This document shows positions 34,804 to 43,971 of a stretch of 64,000 bases of DNA, one piece after another; position 1 is the stretch's first letter; every line of letters begins with the position of its first letter. The DNA is taken from positions 124,001 through 188,000 of the forward strand of contig NZ_JADPKY010000030.1 of the NCBI RefSeq assembly GCF_023074185.1. Reading direction: 5' to 3'. The notes below the pieces were generated by a model, which was given only the letters and a program-made list of their open reading frames with translations, was not told the origin of the DNA and did not search any database. The translations under genes were made by a program, and so were the position numbers. This DNA comes from Bradyrhizobium sp. 132 (GTDB taxonomy: Bacteria > Pseudomonadota > Alphaproteobacteria > Rhizobiales > Xanthobacteraceae).

Positions 34804-35032
34804 GGCATCCTCCTACCGGCTGTCTTGATCTACGGACCTGGTGCCCGCACCGCATGCTACGCCGAACCGTGCGGGCGATCCACGGTTGGTTAACCCGGCA
34901 CTAATCCACTTCCGCGATCTGCAACCAACGGTTAAGCACGCCTCAACATCGGTGCCTTAGTCTCGCCCCACTCACTTTTCGCAAACAACGATGGCTTAGT
35001 CTGCCGCGTCAAGTGACATCAGGGGGTTTATC
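34804..35032. other. Intergenic region upstream of the metalloprotease candidate
   Basis: These 229 bases hold no gene. The sequence contains two ACCAACGGTTAA/GGTTGGTTAACC-like motifs that are weakly palindromic, and a run ATCAGGGGGT just before the next start that serves as its ribosome site. No clear promoter was identified. Confidence 0.35.
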
Positions 35033-35839
35033 ATGCGCATTGCGCTGCTGCTGACCGCGACCATTGTCGGCGCGCTCATGGCCAATCCATCCAATGCCGG
35101 ACCGCTCGATGCGTCCGCCGGCGCGGCGCAAGCGTTGCCGCCGGGTTTCCAGAGCTACCGCGGCTACATGTTCGACATCTCGGAGAATTCCGACCGCAAG
35201 GATGTCGACAAGCTCACCGAGAATCTGAAGAGCCAGATCGACGTGGTCGAGGGTGCTGGCCTCTCGCCGCGCGTCCTGCGCTTCTTCCGCACCGTCCCGA
35301 TCATTGCGAGCGAGCTCGCCTGCCTCGACGACGGCGCCGCGACTGCCTGTTACGGCCGGGTCGCCCCGAACGTCGAGCGCCGCGTGCCGCGAACGCTCAC
35401 TGTTTGGGACCATGCCACGCAGCGCTGGACCAATCCCAATGCCGTCGACCTCGCTGTCGATTCGGGCCTCGGCGTAATCATGCTGCGGCCCGACATGATG
35501 CGTTACGAGAAGGAGGCCGTGCTGCTGCACGAACTCCTGCACGCCTATCACGCGCGGCTGTTGCCGGACGGCTACGCCAACAAGGGCGTGATCGGCTATT
35601 ACGCCTTTGCCAAGTCCAAGGACCTCCTGCCCAAGGAAGCCTATGCGATGAAGAATCACATGGAATTCTTTGCGGTGACCGCCAGCATCTTCCTGGCCGG
35701 GAAGAGCGAATTCCACGACCCGAAGTCGCGCGAGACGCTCAAGGAGAAGATGCCGGACTATTACAAATATCTGGTCGGCGTGTTCGGCTTCGACCCAGAT
35801 CCGGCAGCGTCGAGCGGCCCGGTCGCCTCGCTGAAGTAA
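35033..35839 (+). CDS. Exported putative zinc metalloprotease
   Basis: The 268-residue protein has an N-terminal signal peptide (IALLLTATIVGALMA, cleaved near SNAG). The middle carries HELLHAYH, an HExxH zinc motif, and about 50 residues later the segment NHMEFFAVTAS, where a glutamate could be the third zinc ligand. This spacing matches gluzincin-type metallopeptidases such as the anthrax lethal factor-like group. I do not recognise a named family. A terminator follows directly. It is likely periplasmic or secreted, and the substrate is unknown. Confidence 0.7.
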   Translation: MRIALLLTATIVGALMANPSNAGPLDASAGAAQALPPGFQSYRGYMFDISENSDRKDVDKLTENLKSQIDVVEGAGLSPRVLRFFRTVPIIASELACLDDGAATACYGRVAPNVERRVPRTLTVWDHATQRWTNPNAVDLAVDSGLGVIMLRPDMMRYEKEAVLLHELLHAYHARLLPDGYANKGVIGYYAFAKSKDLLPKEAYAMKNHMEFFAVTASIFLAGKSEFHDPKSRETLKEKMPDYYKYLVGVFGFDPDPAASSGPVASLK

Positions 35840-35866
35840 CGCAGAAAGCGCCAAACCAAGCCAAAG

Positions 35867-35892
35867 AGCCGCGCGAAATGCGCGGCTTTTTG
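35867..35892 (+). terminator. Rho-independent terminator after the metalloprotease
   Basis: AGCCGCGC-GAAATG-GCGCGGCT-like arms are followed by TTTT, and the stem can be extended by flanking AAGCCAAA and TTTGGCTT. It lies 28 bases after the stop codon. Confidence 0.85.
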
Positions 35893-36003
35893 GCTTTGTA
35901 AACCGGAAGCTGCGGATGACTCCCGGCGGGGAATTGCCAAGGCGGGGCTCGATCTGCATAGTCCCGCCCGCATCGATACTGTTTTCGAAGAGGATAGAAC
36001 AAC

Positions 36004-36351
36004 ATGGCGGACGCCGACCTGGATGTCGTGATCCGGCAACTGGCCAGACAGCTGCATACGGGCCTGATGACCCGCGCCAAGGAGCGGCGGGATCGCTTCA
36101 ATGGCCTTGCGGCCAAGGCCAAGAGCAAGGAGACCGGCGATCGCTTCAAGATAATGGCGAAGGCCACCATGGAGCAGGCCACCACCGCCGCCAAGCGCCT
36201 GCAGATGTCCGCCGACAATGTCGCCGACAGCTACGCACGGTCGATGCGGATTGCCGCCAGCACGCCGGTCGCAGTAAAGGTGGAGAAGAAAGCCGCCAAG
36301 GAAAAGCCTGTGAAGAAGGCGAAGAAGGCCAAAGCCAGGAAGTCGAAGTAA
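36004..36351 (+). CDS. Small basic protein with lysine-rich tail
   Basis: The 115-residue protein has an N-terminal helical part (MADADLDVVIRQLARQLHTG) rich in Arg and Lys, then a C-terminal tail of roughly 25 residues dominated by Lys and Ala (KKAKKAKARKSK at the end). The tail resembles the histone H1-like C-termini found in some bacterial nucleoid proteins. No family was recognised, but composition and codon use indicate a genuine gene. A role in binding nucleic acids is a hypothesis from composition only. It is convergent with the TPR gene, six bases away. Confidence 0.7.
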   Translation: MADADLDVVIRQLARQLHTGLMTRAKERRDRFNGLAAKAKSKETGDRFKIMAKATMEQATTAAKRLQMSADNVADSYARSMRIAASTPVAVKVEKKAAKEKPVKKAKKAKARKSK

Positions 36352-36356
36352 GCTAC

Positions 36357-37001
36357 TCACCGTCTTGGCGCGGCCACTTCGGTTGGCTCGGCGCTCGCGA
36401 GTTCGGCGAGTTTTGCGCGCGCCGCATCGCGAGTGTGGGCATTATCCTTGCCGGCGGGCAGCGCCAGCGTGGCCTCGAAATCGGCGCGCGCCTCATCCGC
36501 CCGGCCGCGGGCGAGGAATGCGAGGCCGCGGGCGAGCCGGGCCTGCGCATCCGAGGGGTCGAGGCGGACCGCGGTGCTGTAGCTCAGGATCGCGCGATCG
36601 AGATCGCCGGTGGCGGCGAGCGCGAGACCGCGCTGGTGATAGGGCGCGGCGAGCCTCGGATCATGCGCGATCGCCTCGTCGTAATCCTCGATGGCAAGTT
36701 CGAAATCGCCGTTCTGCCGGCGCGCCAGTGCGCGGTCGCGATAGAGCGAGGCGCGGTTGGGATTGAGGTGAATGGCCTCGTCGAAATCCGCGATCGCCCG
36801 CCGCCAGTCGCCATGGCGCAGCGCGATCCGCCCGCGCCCCTCATAGGCAAAGGCGATCAGCGATCCACGGAGCGGCGAGAAGCCGATCACCGCCGAGCAG
36901 ATGTCGGGATCGTCCTCGTCCCCGCAATTGACGACCGTGTGCGTGGACAGGCCAATGAGCACGCCCAGGACGATCAGCAATGGTACTGCAGCTTTGGTCA
37001 T
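36357..37001 (-). CDS. Tetratricopeptide repeat protein, membrane-anchored
   Basis: The 214-residue protein begins with a hydrophobic segment (AAVPLLIVLGVLIGLS) that looks like a signal or anchor. It is followed by a short Cys/Asp-rich part and then about four TPR units between residues 50 and 200, recognisable from DWRRAIADFDEAIHLNPN and DFELAIEDYDEAIAHDPR. TPRs mediate protein contacts; no enzymatic domain is present. It is probably periplasmic. A weak ribosome site precedes the ATG at 37001. It is near htpX on the same strand. Confidence 0.82.
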   Translation of the reverse strand: MTKAAVPLLIVLGVLIGLSTHTVVNCGDEDDPDICSAVIGFSPLRGSLIAFAYEGRGRIALRHGDWRRAIADFDEAIHLNPNRASLYRDRALARRQNGDFELAIEDYDEAIAHDPRLAAPYHQRGLALAATGDLDRAILSYSTAVRLDPSDAQARLARGLAFLARGRADEARADFEATLALPAGKDNAHTRDAARAKLAELASAEPTEVAAPRR

Positions 37002-37135
37002 CTTCGACCGTGGCAGGCAGCGGGCCGGCCACGCATCCCCTTTCGAAGGAACGGTTTCGCCAGAGTGTTAACACCGGCTGGGACCAGCCTGTGTGCGTCA
37101 GGTCACAAAGCATGCAAATTCCAGCCGCGTCCGCA

Positions 37136-38068
37136 TCAGCCCCAAGGGCCGCGTGAAGAGGAGCGGCCCCACGGGCCCCGCGGCGGATAGTTCTCGTTGG
37201 CGCCGATCGACGGCGACGCCTGCGCGCCAAGCTCGGCTGCGAGTTGCTGAAGCGCCGCGATGCGATTCTGCGTCGACGGATGGGTGGCGAACAGATTGTC
37301 CACGCCGTGGCCCGATAGCGGATTGATGATGAACATATGCGCGGTGGCGGGATTTCGCTCCGCCTCGAGGTTCGGGACCTGATGCGCAGCGTCTTCGATC
37401 TTCACCAGCGCCGATGCGAGCCAAATCGGCTGACCGGCGATGCGTGCGCCGAGATTGTCCGCGGCGTATTCGCGCGTACGACTGATCGCCATCTGCACCA
37501 GCATGGCCCCGATCGGAGCGAGGATCATCATCAGGATCGAGCCGACGATGCCCGGGCCGTTGTTGTCGCGGTTGCCTCCGAAGAACATGCCGAACTGCGC
37601 CAGCATCGAGATCGCACCGGCAATGGTCGCGGTAACAGTCATCAGCAGCGTGTCGTGATGCTTGATATGGGCGAGCTCGTGCGCGATCACGCCGGCGAGC
37701 TCCTCGCGGCTGAGCTGCTGCATCAACCCGGTGGTGACCGCAACCGCGGCATTCTCGGGATTGCGCCCGGTGGCAAACGCGTTGGGCTGCGGCTCGTCCA
37801 TCAGGAACACGCGCGGCATCGGCAAGCCGGCGCGGCGCGCAAGCTCGGCGACGAGCCCGACCAGCTCCGGCGCGCTGCTGCGGTCGACCTCATGAGCCCC
37901 GTACATGCTCAGCACCATGCGGTCGGAGTTCCAGTAGGTGAAGAGATTGGTCGCCGCGGCAATGACGAGCGCAATCATGGCGCCGCCAGCACCGCCGATC
38001 AGATAGCCGACGCCCATGAACAGGGCGGTGAGGCCTGCGAGCAGCATTGCGGTACGAAGATAGTTCAT
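37136..38068 (-). CDS. htpX: Protease HtpX homolog
   Basis: HtpX is a zinc-dependent membrane protease that degrades misfolded membrane proteins. The 310-residue protein has two N-terminal spans, the HELAHIKH zinc motif and two further spans ([14 protein letters not shown] and [17 protein letters not shown]), then the EYAAD segment that supplies the third ligand. The start at 38068 is preceded by GGGAGACGGCC. The C-terminus ends in an unusual Gly/Pro/Trp-rich tail with RGPWG repeated. Length is slightly above the family norm because of that tail. Confidence 0.94.
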   Translation of the reverse strand: MNYLRTAMLLAGLTALFMGVGYLIGGAGGAMIALVIAAATNLFTYWNSDRMVLSMYGAHEVDRSSAPELVGLVAELARRAGLPMPRVFLMDEPQPNAFATGRNPENAAVAVTTGLMQQLSREELAGVIAHELAHIKHHDTLLMTVTATIAGAISMLAQFGMFFGGNRDNNGPGIVGSILMMILAPIGAMLVQMAISRTREYAADNLGARIAGQPIWLASALVKIEDAAHQVPNLEAERNPATAHMFIINPLSGHGVDNLFATHPSTQNRIAALQQLAAELGAQASPSIGANENYPPRGPWGRSSSRGPWG

Positions 38069-38254
38069 GGCCGTCTCCCGGGTCCGGCCGCCGCCGCTGG
38101 AGGCGTTGCAGGCCGGCAAGCATGAGGTAGGGACGACCCCGCCCCACCCGCAAGGTTTCCAGGTGCGTCGCGGAGCCGCGGCACTGGTTTGAGCCCGATC
38201 ATTCCATTAAACTTCGTCAAGAATCCAAGCGTCTCCTCCCCTTGCGGAAACCTC

Positions 38255-39555
38255 ATGCTCCAGACCCGAATTGCGATCGCGGCCACCGCTCTGCTCACAC
38301 TCGCCTTTCCTGCCTCCGCACAGTTCGCGCCACCGCCCGCAAAGCCAGCGGCCCCCAGGGCCACTGCGCCCTCCCCGCGCGCGGCGTCGTGCCACAATGG
38401 CGCGAACTTCGATCGCTTCCTGGCTGACGTAAAACAGCAGGCGGTGGCCGCCGGCGTGTCGCAGCGAACGATGGCGCAGGCCTCGCCCTACCTCGTCTAC
38501 GACCAGGGCATCGTCAATCGCGACCGCGGCCAGCGCGTGTTCGGCCAGCTCTTCACTGAATTTGCCGGCCGCATGGCCGCGCCCTATCGCATGCAGAACG
38601 GCCAGCAGCACATCAAGCGACATGCGGCCGCGTTCGCGCGCGCAGAAAAGGAATACGGCGTGCCGCCGGCGGTGATCGCCGCGTTCTGGGGACTGGAGAG
38701 CGATTTCGGCGTCAACATGGGAAATCTGCCGACACTGAAATCGCTGGTGTCGCTGGCCTATGACTGCCGCCGCTCAGAGATGTTCGTGAACGAGACCATC
38801 GCCGCGCTGAAGATTATCGACCGCGGTGATCTCACACCCGACGAGATGATCGGCTCCTGGGCCGGCGAACTCGGCCAGACCCAATTCCTGCCAGTGCATT
38901 ACGTCAACTATGCCGTCGACTATGACGGCGACGGACGGCGCGATCTCCTCCGCAGCGAAGACGACGTGATCGGCTCGACCGCGAACTACATCGCCAACGG
39001 ATTGAAGTGGCGGCGCGGCGAGCCGTGGCTGGAGGAGATCAAGGTGCCGCAAATCCTGCCGTGGGATCAGACCGATCTCACCGTGCAGCAGCCGCGCGCG
39101 AAATGGGCGCAGCTGGGGGTGACCTATCCCGACGGCAGCCGCTGCCGAGCGACAATCTCGCGGCCTCCGTGCTGCTGCCGATGGGACGCAACGGGCCGGC
39201 CTTCATGGCGTATCCGAATTTCGCGGCCTATACCGAGTGGAATAACTCGCTGATCTATTCGACCACCGCGGGCTATCTCGCCTCGCGCATTGCGGGCGCA
39301 GCACCGATGCGCAAGCCGACCACACCGGTCGCGCAGCTGCCGTTCAACGAGCTCAAGCAATTGCAGCAGCTTCTGGTCCAGGCCGGCTTCAATGTCGGCA
39401 AGGTCGACGGCGTGCTGGGCCAGCAGAGCCGCGCCGCAGTGAAGGCGATGCAGGTCAAATACGGTCTGCCGGCCGATTCCTGGCCGACCTCCGAGCTATT
39501 GGCCCGGATGCGCGGTGGCACGGCACAGGCGCAGCCTGCGGTGACGATCCGATAA
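38255..39555 (+). pseudogene. Lytic murein transglycosylase (MltB-type), frameshifted
   Basis: The gene encodes an exported MltB-like transglycosylase: signal peptide (IAIAATALLTLAFPASA), catalytic region with the glutamate in AFWGLESDFGVN, and the AGELGQTQFLPVHYVNYAVD segment, followed by a C-terminal peptidoglycan-binding domain (LLVQAGFNVGKVDGVLGQQS). The reading frame is broken near 39137: upstream frame ends TYPDGS and the downstream frame resumes PLPSDNLAASVLLPMGRN. Restoring one base between 39137 and 39139 would join them. It may be a real inactivating mutation or a sequencing error. Intact protein would be about 433 residues. Confidence 0.85.
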
Positions 39556-39568
39556 GCGACCCCGCTCG

Positions 39569-39674
39569 CTGTCATGCTCCGCGAAAGCGGGGCATCCAGT
39601 ACGCCGTGGCGTCCCGGCTCAATCACAGCCGTCTCGGCGTACTGGATCGCCCGGTCAAGCCGGACGATGACAGC
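39569..39674. repeat. Dispersed palindromic repeat, family B, copy 2
   Basis: This element starts CTGTCATGCTCCGCGAAAGC and ends CCGGACGATGACAG. It matches copy 1 at 34380-34485 over its length in the same order, including CATCCAGTACGCCG and TACTGGATCGCCCGGTC. It fills most of the gap between the transglycosylase and DUF1993 genes. Confidence 0.85.
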
Positions 39675-39801
39675 GGAGAGCGTTGCACGGTAGAGTTTTC
39701 GCACTGCACAAGCCGCTCCCGCGATTGTATTTTTCCATGACGGCCCCATGTGAGTAGCTCAGGTTTCTCCTGAGATTCCCCACCACAAGAGCGAGCATCA
39801 C

Positions 39802-40305
39802 ATGTCCTTCCACGACGCCGTCGTCCCCGCCTATTTGCAAATGCTGAACAGCCTGACCGGCCTGCTCACGAAAGCCGAGGCGCATTGCGCGGCCAAGAAG
39901 GTCGATCCGAGCGTCCTGCTGGGCTCCCGGCTGTTTCCGGACATGCTGCCGCTGTCGAAGCAGATCCAGCTCGTCAGCGATTTCGCCTCCAAGGGCTGCG
40001 CCCGGCTGACCCATAGCGAAGTGCCCTCCACAGCAGACACCGAGACCAGCTTTGCCGAATTGAAGCAGCGCCTGGCGAAGACCATCGACTATGTGAAATC
40101 GTTCAAGCCCGAGCAGTTCGAGGGCGCCGACACCAAGGACGTCACCTTCCCGGCTGGCCCCGACAAATCCATCACCATGAAGGGCCAGCAATTCCTGAGC
40201 GCGTTCTCGCTGCCGAACTTCTATTTCCACGCCGCAACCGCCCACGGCCTTCTGCGCCACGCCGGCGTCGAGATCGGCAAGCGCGATTTCCTCGGCGCGA
40301 ATTAA
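39802..40305 (+). CDS. DUF1993 family protein
   Basis: The 167-residue protein matches DUF1993, with LQMLNSLTGLLTKAEAHCAAK, LFPDMLPLSKQIQLVSDFASKGCARL and the C-terminal LPNFYFHAATAHGLLRHAGVEIGKRDFL. The fold is predicted to be a four-helix DinB-like bundle, and HAATAHGLLRH contains histidines placed as in DinB metal sites. Function is unknown. It has its own intergenic spacing on both sides, so it is probably monocistronic. Confidence 0.9.
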   Translation: MSFHDAVVPAYLQMLNSLTGLLTKAEAHCAAKKVDPSVLLGSRLFPDMLPLSKQIQLVSDFASKGCARLTHSEVPSTADTETSFAELKQRLAKTIDYVKSFKPEQFEGADTKDVTFPAGPDKSITMKGQQFLSAFSLPNFYFHAATAHGLLRHAGVEIGKRDFLGAN

Positions 40306-40475
40306 GTTATGGCCCGCGGCAGCGGAATTCCGCTGTCGAGGCCGAAACTGCATACGAATTGTGCTACGCGGGCCTTGCCGCGTAGCTCGCCTGCACTTTC
40401 CGTATGGCTCCTCCCTTGCGCTGATTGCCGCGATGCACAAGTGTTGCAGACCTTTCACCGCCTGGAAGCATTCCC

Positions 40476-41576
40476 ATGAGCCGTTCGACCAAATTGTTTG
40501 ACACCTACAAGCTCGGCCCGATCACGCTTGCGAACCGTTTCGTGATGGCACCGCTGACGCGCAACCGCGCCGTTCCCGGCACGTTCGTGCCCGGTGCGCT
40601 CGCCGCCGACTATTACGGCCAACGCGCCTCCGCAGGGCTTCTGATCACCGAAGCGAGCCAGGTCTCGCAGCAGGGCCAGGGCTACCAGGACACACCCGGC
40701 ATCTACTCCAGGGACCAGGCCGCCGGCTGGCGCAAGGTCACCGATCAAGTCCACGAGCGCGGCGGCAAGGTCTTCATCCAGCTCTGGCATGTCGGCCGCA
40801 TCTCGCATGTCGATCTCCAGGCCAATGGCGCAGCCCCGGTAGCGCCGAGCGCGATCCGCGCCAAGGGCAAGACTTTCGTGAACGGTACCTTCGCCGACGT
40901 CTCCGAGCCCCGCGCGCTCGAGCTCGCCGAAATTCCCGGGATCATCGACGATTTCAAGCGCGCCACGAAGAATGCGCTCGAAGCCGGCTTCGACGGCGTC
41001 GAGATCCACGGCGCCAACGGCTATCTGCTCGAGCAGTTCGCCAAGGACGGCACCAACAAGCGTACCGACGCCTATGGCGGCTCCATCGAGAACCGCGCGC
41101 GGCTGATGCTGGAAGTATCCAAGGCCGTCGTGGCCGAGGCTGGCCCCGAGCGCACCGGCATTCGCGTCTCGCCGGTAACACCGGCCAACGATATCTCGGA
41201 CTCGAACCCGCAAGCCTTGTACGACCATATCGTCGACGGTCTCAGCGCGCTCAAGCTCGTCTATCTCCACGTCGTCGAAGGCGCCACCGGCGGTCCGCGC
41301 GACATCGCGCCGTTCGACTATGCGGGCCTGCGCAAGCGCTTCGCCGGCGCTTACGTCGCCAACAACGGCTATGATTTCGCCCTCGCCGCCAAGGTGCTGG
41401 AGGCGAACGCGGCCGATCTGATCGCCTTCGGCAAGCCGTTCATCTCCAACCCCGACCTGGTCGAGCGGCTGAAGCAGGGCGCTCCGCTGAACGACTGGGA
41501 CAAGAACACGTTCTACGGCGGCGGTGCCAAGGGGTACACGGATTACCCGGCGCTGACGACTGAACCGGCGGAGTAA
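40476..41576 (+). CDS. Alkene reductase, old yellow enzyme family (NemA-like)
   Basis: The 366-residue flavoprotein belongs to the old yellow enzyme family, which reduces activated C=C bonds or nitro compounds with NADPH and FMN. It shows the N-terminal LFDTYKLGPITLANRFVMAP, the FMN-contact IQLWHVGRISH, the GVEIHGANGYLLEQF motif with the substrate-binding histidine and asparagine, and the C-terminal AFGKPFISNPDLVERL. Start ATG at 40476 has GGAAGC upstream. Natural substrates are unknown. A terminal family A repeat follows. Confidence 0.93.
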   Translation: MSRSTKLFDTYKLGPITLANRFVMAPLTRNRAVPGTFVPGALAADYYGQRASAGLLITEASQVSQQGQGYQDTPGIYSRDQAAGWRKVTDQVHERGGKVFIQLWHVGRISHVDLQANGAAPVAPSAIRAKGKTFVNGTFADVSEPRALELAEIPGIIDDFKRATKNALEAGFDGVEIHGANGYLLEQFAKDGTNKRTDAYGGSIENRARLMLEVSKAVVAEAGPERTGIRVSPVTPANDISDSNPQALYDHIVDGLSALKLVYLHVVEGATGGPRDIAPFDYAGLRKRFAGAYVANNGYDFALAAKVLEANAADLIAFGKPFISNPDLVERLKQGAPLNDWDKNTFYGGGAKGYTDYPALTTEPAE

Positions 41577-41599
41577 GGCGTCGTCGTCGCTCCATCCTC

Positions 41600-41685
41600 C
41601 GTCATTGCGAGGAGCAACGCGACGAAGCAATCCAGACTACCTCCGTGGAAAGACTCTGGATTGCTTCGCTCGCTCGCAATGACGG
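41600..41685. repeat. Dispersed palindromic repeat, family A, copy 2
   Basis: The sequence begins CGTCATTGCGAGGAGCAACG and ends CTCGCTCGCAATGACGG, with inner CAATCCAGA and TCTGGATTG arms, as in copy 1 at 24863-24981. It lies between the convergent ene-reductase and glpV genes. Confidence 0.87.
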
Positions 41686-41716
41686 TATGGAGCAAAATCC
41701 ACGACAACAAAAAGAA

Positions 41717-41743
41717 AAAGGCCGGGATTGCTCCCGGCCTTTC
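41717..41743 (-). terminator. Rho-independent terminator after glpV
   Basis: On the minus strand AGGCCGGGA-GCAA-TCCCGGCCT is followed by TTTTTCTTTTTG. It lies about 20 bases past the glpV stop codon and should end the glp operon transcript. Confidence 0.9.
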
Positions 41744-41762
41744 GTCGTTACGTTGATGTGCC

Positions 41763-43559
41763 TTACTTCGCTTCCGCGCGCTTCGGGGGCTGTGCCGGCC
41801 ACGACTTGATCAGGGTGTCGTAGTCGACCGTCTCGCCCTTCGGCTTCTCGTTGGCGAGCTTGCGCTGGGGAGCAATCGTGCCGTCCTTCTGGGCCTTGGC
41901 GAACCAGTATTCGGCCGTTTCCTTCTTGTGCAGCTTCGGACCGCAGGCGCCCTGCACGCCGGACTTCTCCAGACGTTCCATCACGGAGTCCTGGGCGGCG
42001 GCAAGCGAGTCCATCGCGGCTTGCGGCGTCTTCGCACCGGACGACGCATCGCCGATGTTCTGCCACCACAGCTGCGCCAGCTTCGGATAGTCGGGCACGT
42101 TGTTGCCGGTCGGGGTCCACTGCACGCGCGCGGGCGAGCGGTAGAACTCGATCAGGCCGCCGAGCTTCGGCGCACGCTCCGTGAACGACTTGTCCCAAAT
42201 GTCGGATTCACGAATGAACGTGAGACCGACATGGCTCTTCTTCAGCGACACCGTCTTGGAGATGATGAACTGGAGATAGAGCCAGGCTGCCTTGCGGCGA
42301 TCCGCCGGGGTCGACTTGAGAAGCGTTACGGAGCCGGCGTCCTGATAACCGAGCTTCATGCCTTCCTTCCAGTACGAACCGTGCGGCGACGGAGCCATAC
42401 GCCACTTCGGCGTACCGTCCGGGTTCATCACGGCGATGCCCGGCTTCACCATGTCGGCGGTGAAGGCGGTGTACCAGAACATCTGCTGGGCGATGTTGCC
42501 CTGCGCCGGCACCGGACCCGACTCGGAGAAGGTCATGCCCTGCGCTTGCGGCGGAGCATACTTCTTCATCCACTCGAGGTACTTGGTGATCGAGTAGACC
42601 GCGGCCGGGCCGTTGGTGTCGCCACCACGCTCGACCGAGGAGCCCACCGGACGGCAGCCTTCCATGCGGATGCCCCATTCGTCGACCGGCAGGCCGTTCG
42701 GAATGCCCTTGTCGCCGTTACCGGCCATCGACAGCCAGGCGTCGGTGAACCGCCAACCGAGCGACGGGTCCTTCTTGCCATAGTCCATATGGCCGTAAAC
42801 CTTGACGCCGTTGATCTCCTTGATGTCGTTCGTGAAGAACTCGGCGATGTCCTCGTAGGCGGACCAGTTCACGGGCACGCCGAGCTCGTAGCCATACTTG
42901 GCCTTGAACTTGGCCTTGTAGTCGGCGTTGGTGAACCAGTCGTAGCGGAACCAGTAGAGATTCGCGAACTGCTGGTCGGGCAGCTGATAGAGCTTGCCAT
43001 CCGGGGCCGTGCCGAACGACTTGCCGATGAAGTCGTTGACGTCCAGCTGGGGATCGGTGACGTCCTTGCCCTCGCCGGTCATGTAGTCCGACAGCGCGAT
43101 GGTCTGGCCGTAGCGGAAGTGCGTGCCGATCAGGTCGGAGTCGTTGATCCAGCCGTCGTACACGTTCTTGCCGGACTGCATCTGGGTCTGCAGCTTCTCG
43201 ACGACGTCACCTTCCTGGATGATGTCGTGCTTGAGCTTGATGCCGGTGAGCTCGGAGAACGCCTTCGCCAGCGTCTGCGACTCGTATTCGTGGGTCGTGA
43301 TGGTCTCGGAGACGACATTGATCTCCATGCCCTTGAAGGGCTCGGCCGCCTTGACGAACCACTCAAGCTCCTTCTTCTGCTCGTCCTTCGACAGCGTCGA
43401 GGGCTGGAATTCCGCGATCCATTTCTGGATTGCGGCATCGTCGGCAGCGCGCACCGGCGCCGAGACGGCCAACGACACCGCGACGATAGCGGCGACGCTG
43501 GACATCGTCAGAAAGCTATTCTTGGTCAATGGACGTTCCCTTCTCCTAAACTGCCGCAT
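41763..43559 (-). CDS. glpV: Glycerol ABC transporter substrate-binding protein
   Basis: This 598-residue extracellular solute-binding protein is the last gene of the glpD-glpSTPQUV order described for the rhizobial glycerol transporter. It has a signal peptide ending SAPVRA and long family 1 solute-binding segments such as GKNVYDGWINDSDLIGTHF. The start at 43559 is supported by GGAGGAACAAC directly upstream; a TTG eleven codons later is an alternative. It is longer than a typical maltose-type binding protein (about 430 residues) but normal for this group. It is expected in the periplasm. Confidence 0.88.
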   Translation of the reverse strand: MRQFRRRERPLTKNSFLTMSSVAAIVAVSLAVSAPVRAADDAAIQKWIAEFQPSTLSKDEQKKELEWFVKAAEPFKGMEINVVSETITTHEYESQTLAKAFSELTGIKLKHDIIQEGDVVEKLQTQMQSGKNVYDGWINDSDLIGTHFRYGQTIALSDYMTGEGKDVTDPQLDVNDFIGKSFGTAPDGKLYQLPDQQFANLYWFRYDWFTNADYKAKFKAKYGYELGVPVNWSAYEDIAEFFTNDIKEINGVKVYGHMDYGKKDPSLGWRFTDAWLSMAGNGDKGIPNGLPVDEWGIRMEGCRPVGSSVERGGDTNGPAAVYSITKYLEWMKKYAPPQAQGMTFSESGPVPAQGNIAQQMFWYTAFTADMVKPGIAVMNPDGTPKWRMAPSPHGSYWKEGMKLGYQDAGSVTLLKSTPADRRKAAWLYLQFIISKTVSLKKSHVGLTFIRESDIWDKSFTERAPKLGGLIEFYRSPARVQWTPTGNNVPDYPKLAQLWWQNIGDASSGAKTPQAAMDSLAAAQDSVMERLEKSGVQGACGPKLHKKETAEYWFAKAQKDGTIAPQRKLANEKPKGETVDYDTLIKSWPAQPPKRAEAK

Positions 43560-43632
43560 GTTGTTCCTCCGTTGCAGCGACAAACTTTCTACAGGCCCGG
43601 GTTGGTCCCGGATCTGGCCGTCCCTTCGCGGG

Positions 43633-43962
43633 CTAGACCGTGCGAAAAATGAGCACGGCCATGGCCAGCGAAATTCCTGATGCGAGCCAAAGGCGCGAAA
43701 TTTCAAGTCCGTCCTCGCCGATCGGCAGCGTGGCGAGTGCGTCGGTGCCGGCGAAGGCGATCCAGAGCAAGTGGATGACAGCCGCCATGATCAGGGAGAT
43801 GAACAGGCGGTCGCCGCGCGTGGTGGGGATGCGCAGCACGCCGACGCGCTCGGTTTCGGGATAGGCCACCCCAAGCCAGGTCATCACGGCAAGCGTGCAG
43901 GCGAGCGCGACAAAGAAGATCGCCGTCGGCAGCGTCCAGGCCATCCATGCAATAGATTCCAT
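43633..43962 (-). CDS. glpU: DUF2160 small membrane protein of glycerol transporter
   Basis: The 109-residue protein has three hydrophobic segments (WTLPTAIFFVALACTLAVMTWLGV in part, FISLIMAAVIHLLWIAF and LASGISLAMAVLIF) and the LRIPTTRGDRLF segment of DUF2160. In rhizobial glp operons a gene of this type (glpU) lies between permease and binding-protein genes, and its role is unknown. A CTAGGAGGCATCA site precedes the ATG. Synteny and family agree. Confidence 0.88.
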   Translation of the reverse strand: MESIAWMAWTLPTAIFFVALACTLAVMTWLGVAYPETERVGVLRIPTTRGDRLFISLIMAAVIHLLWIAFAGTDALATLPIGEDGLEISRLWLASGISLAMAVLIFRTV

Positions 43963-43971
43963 TGATGCCTC

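Noticed and set aside
41928..43652. 574-codon plus-strand frame over glpV
   Set aside because: Antisense to glpV, with the Val/Gly/Arg/His-rich composition typical of shadow frames.
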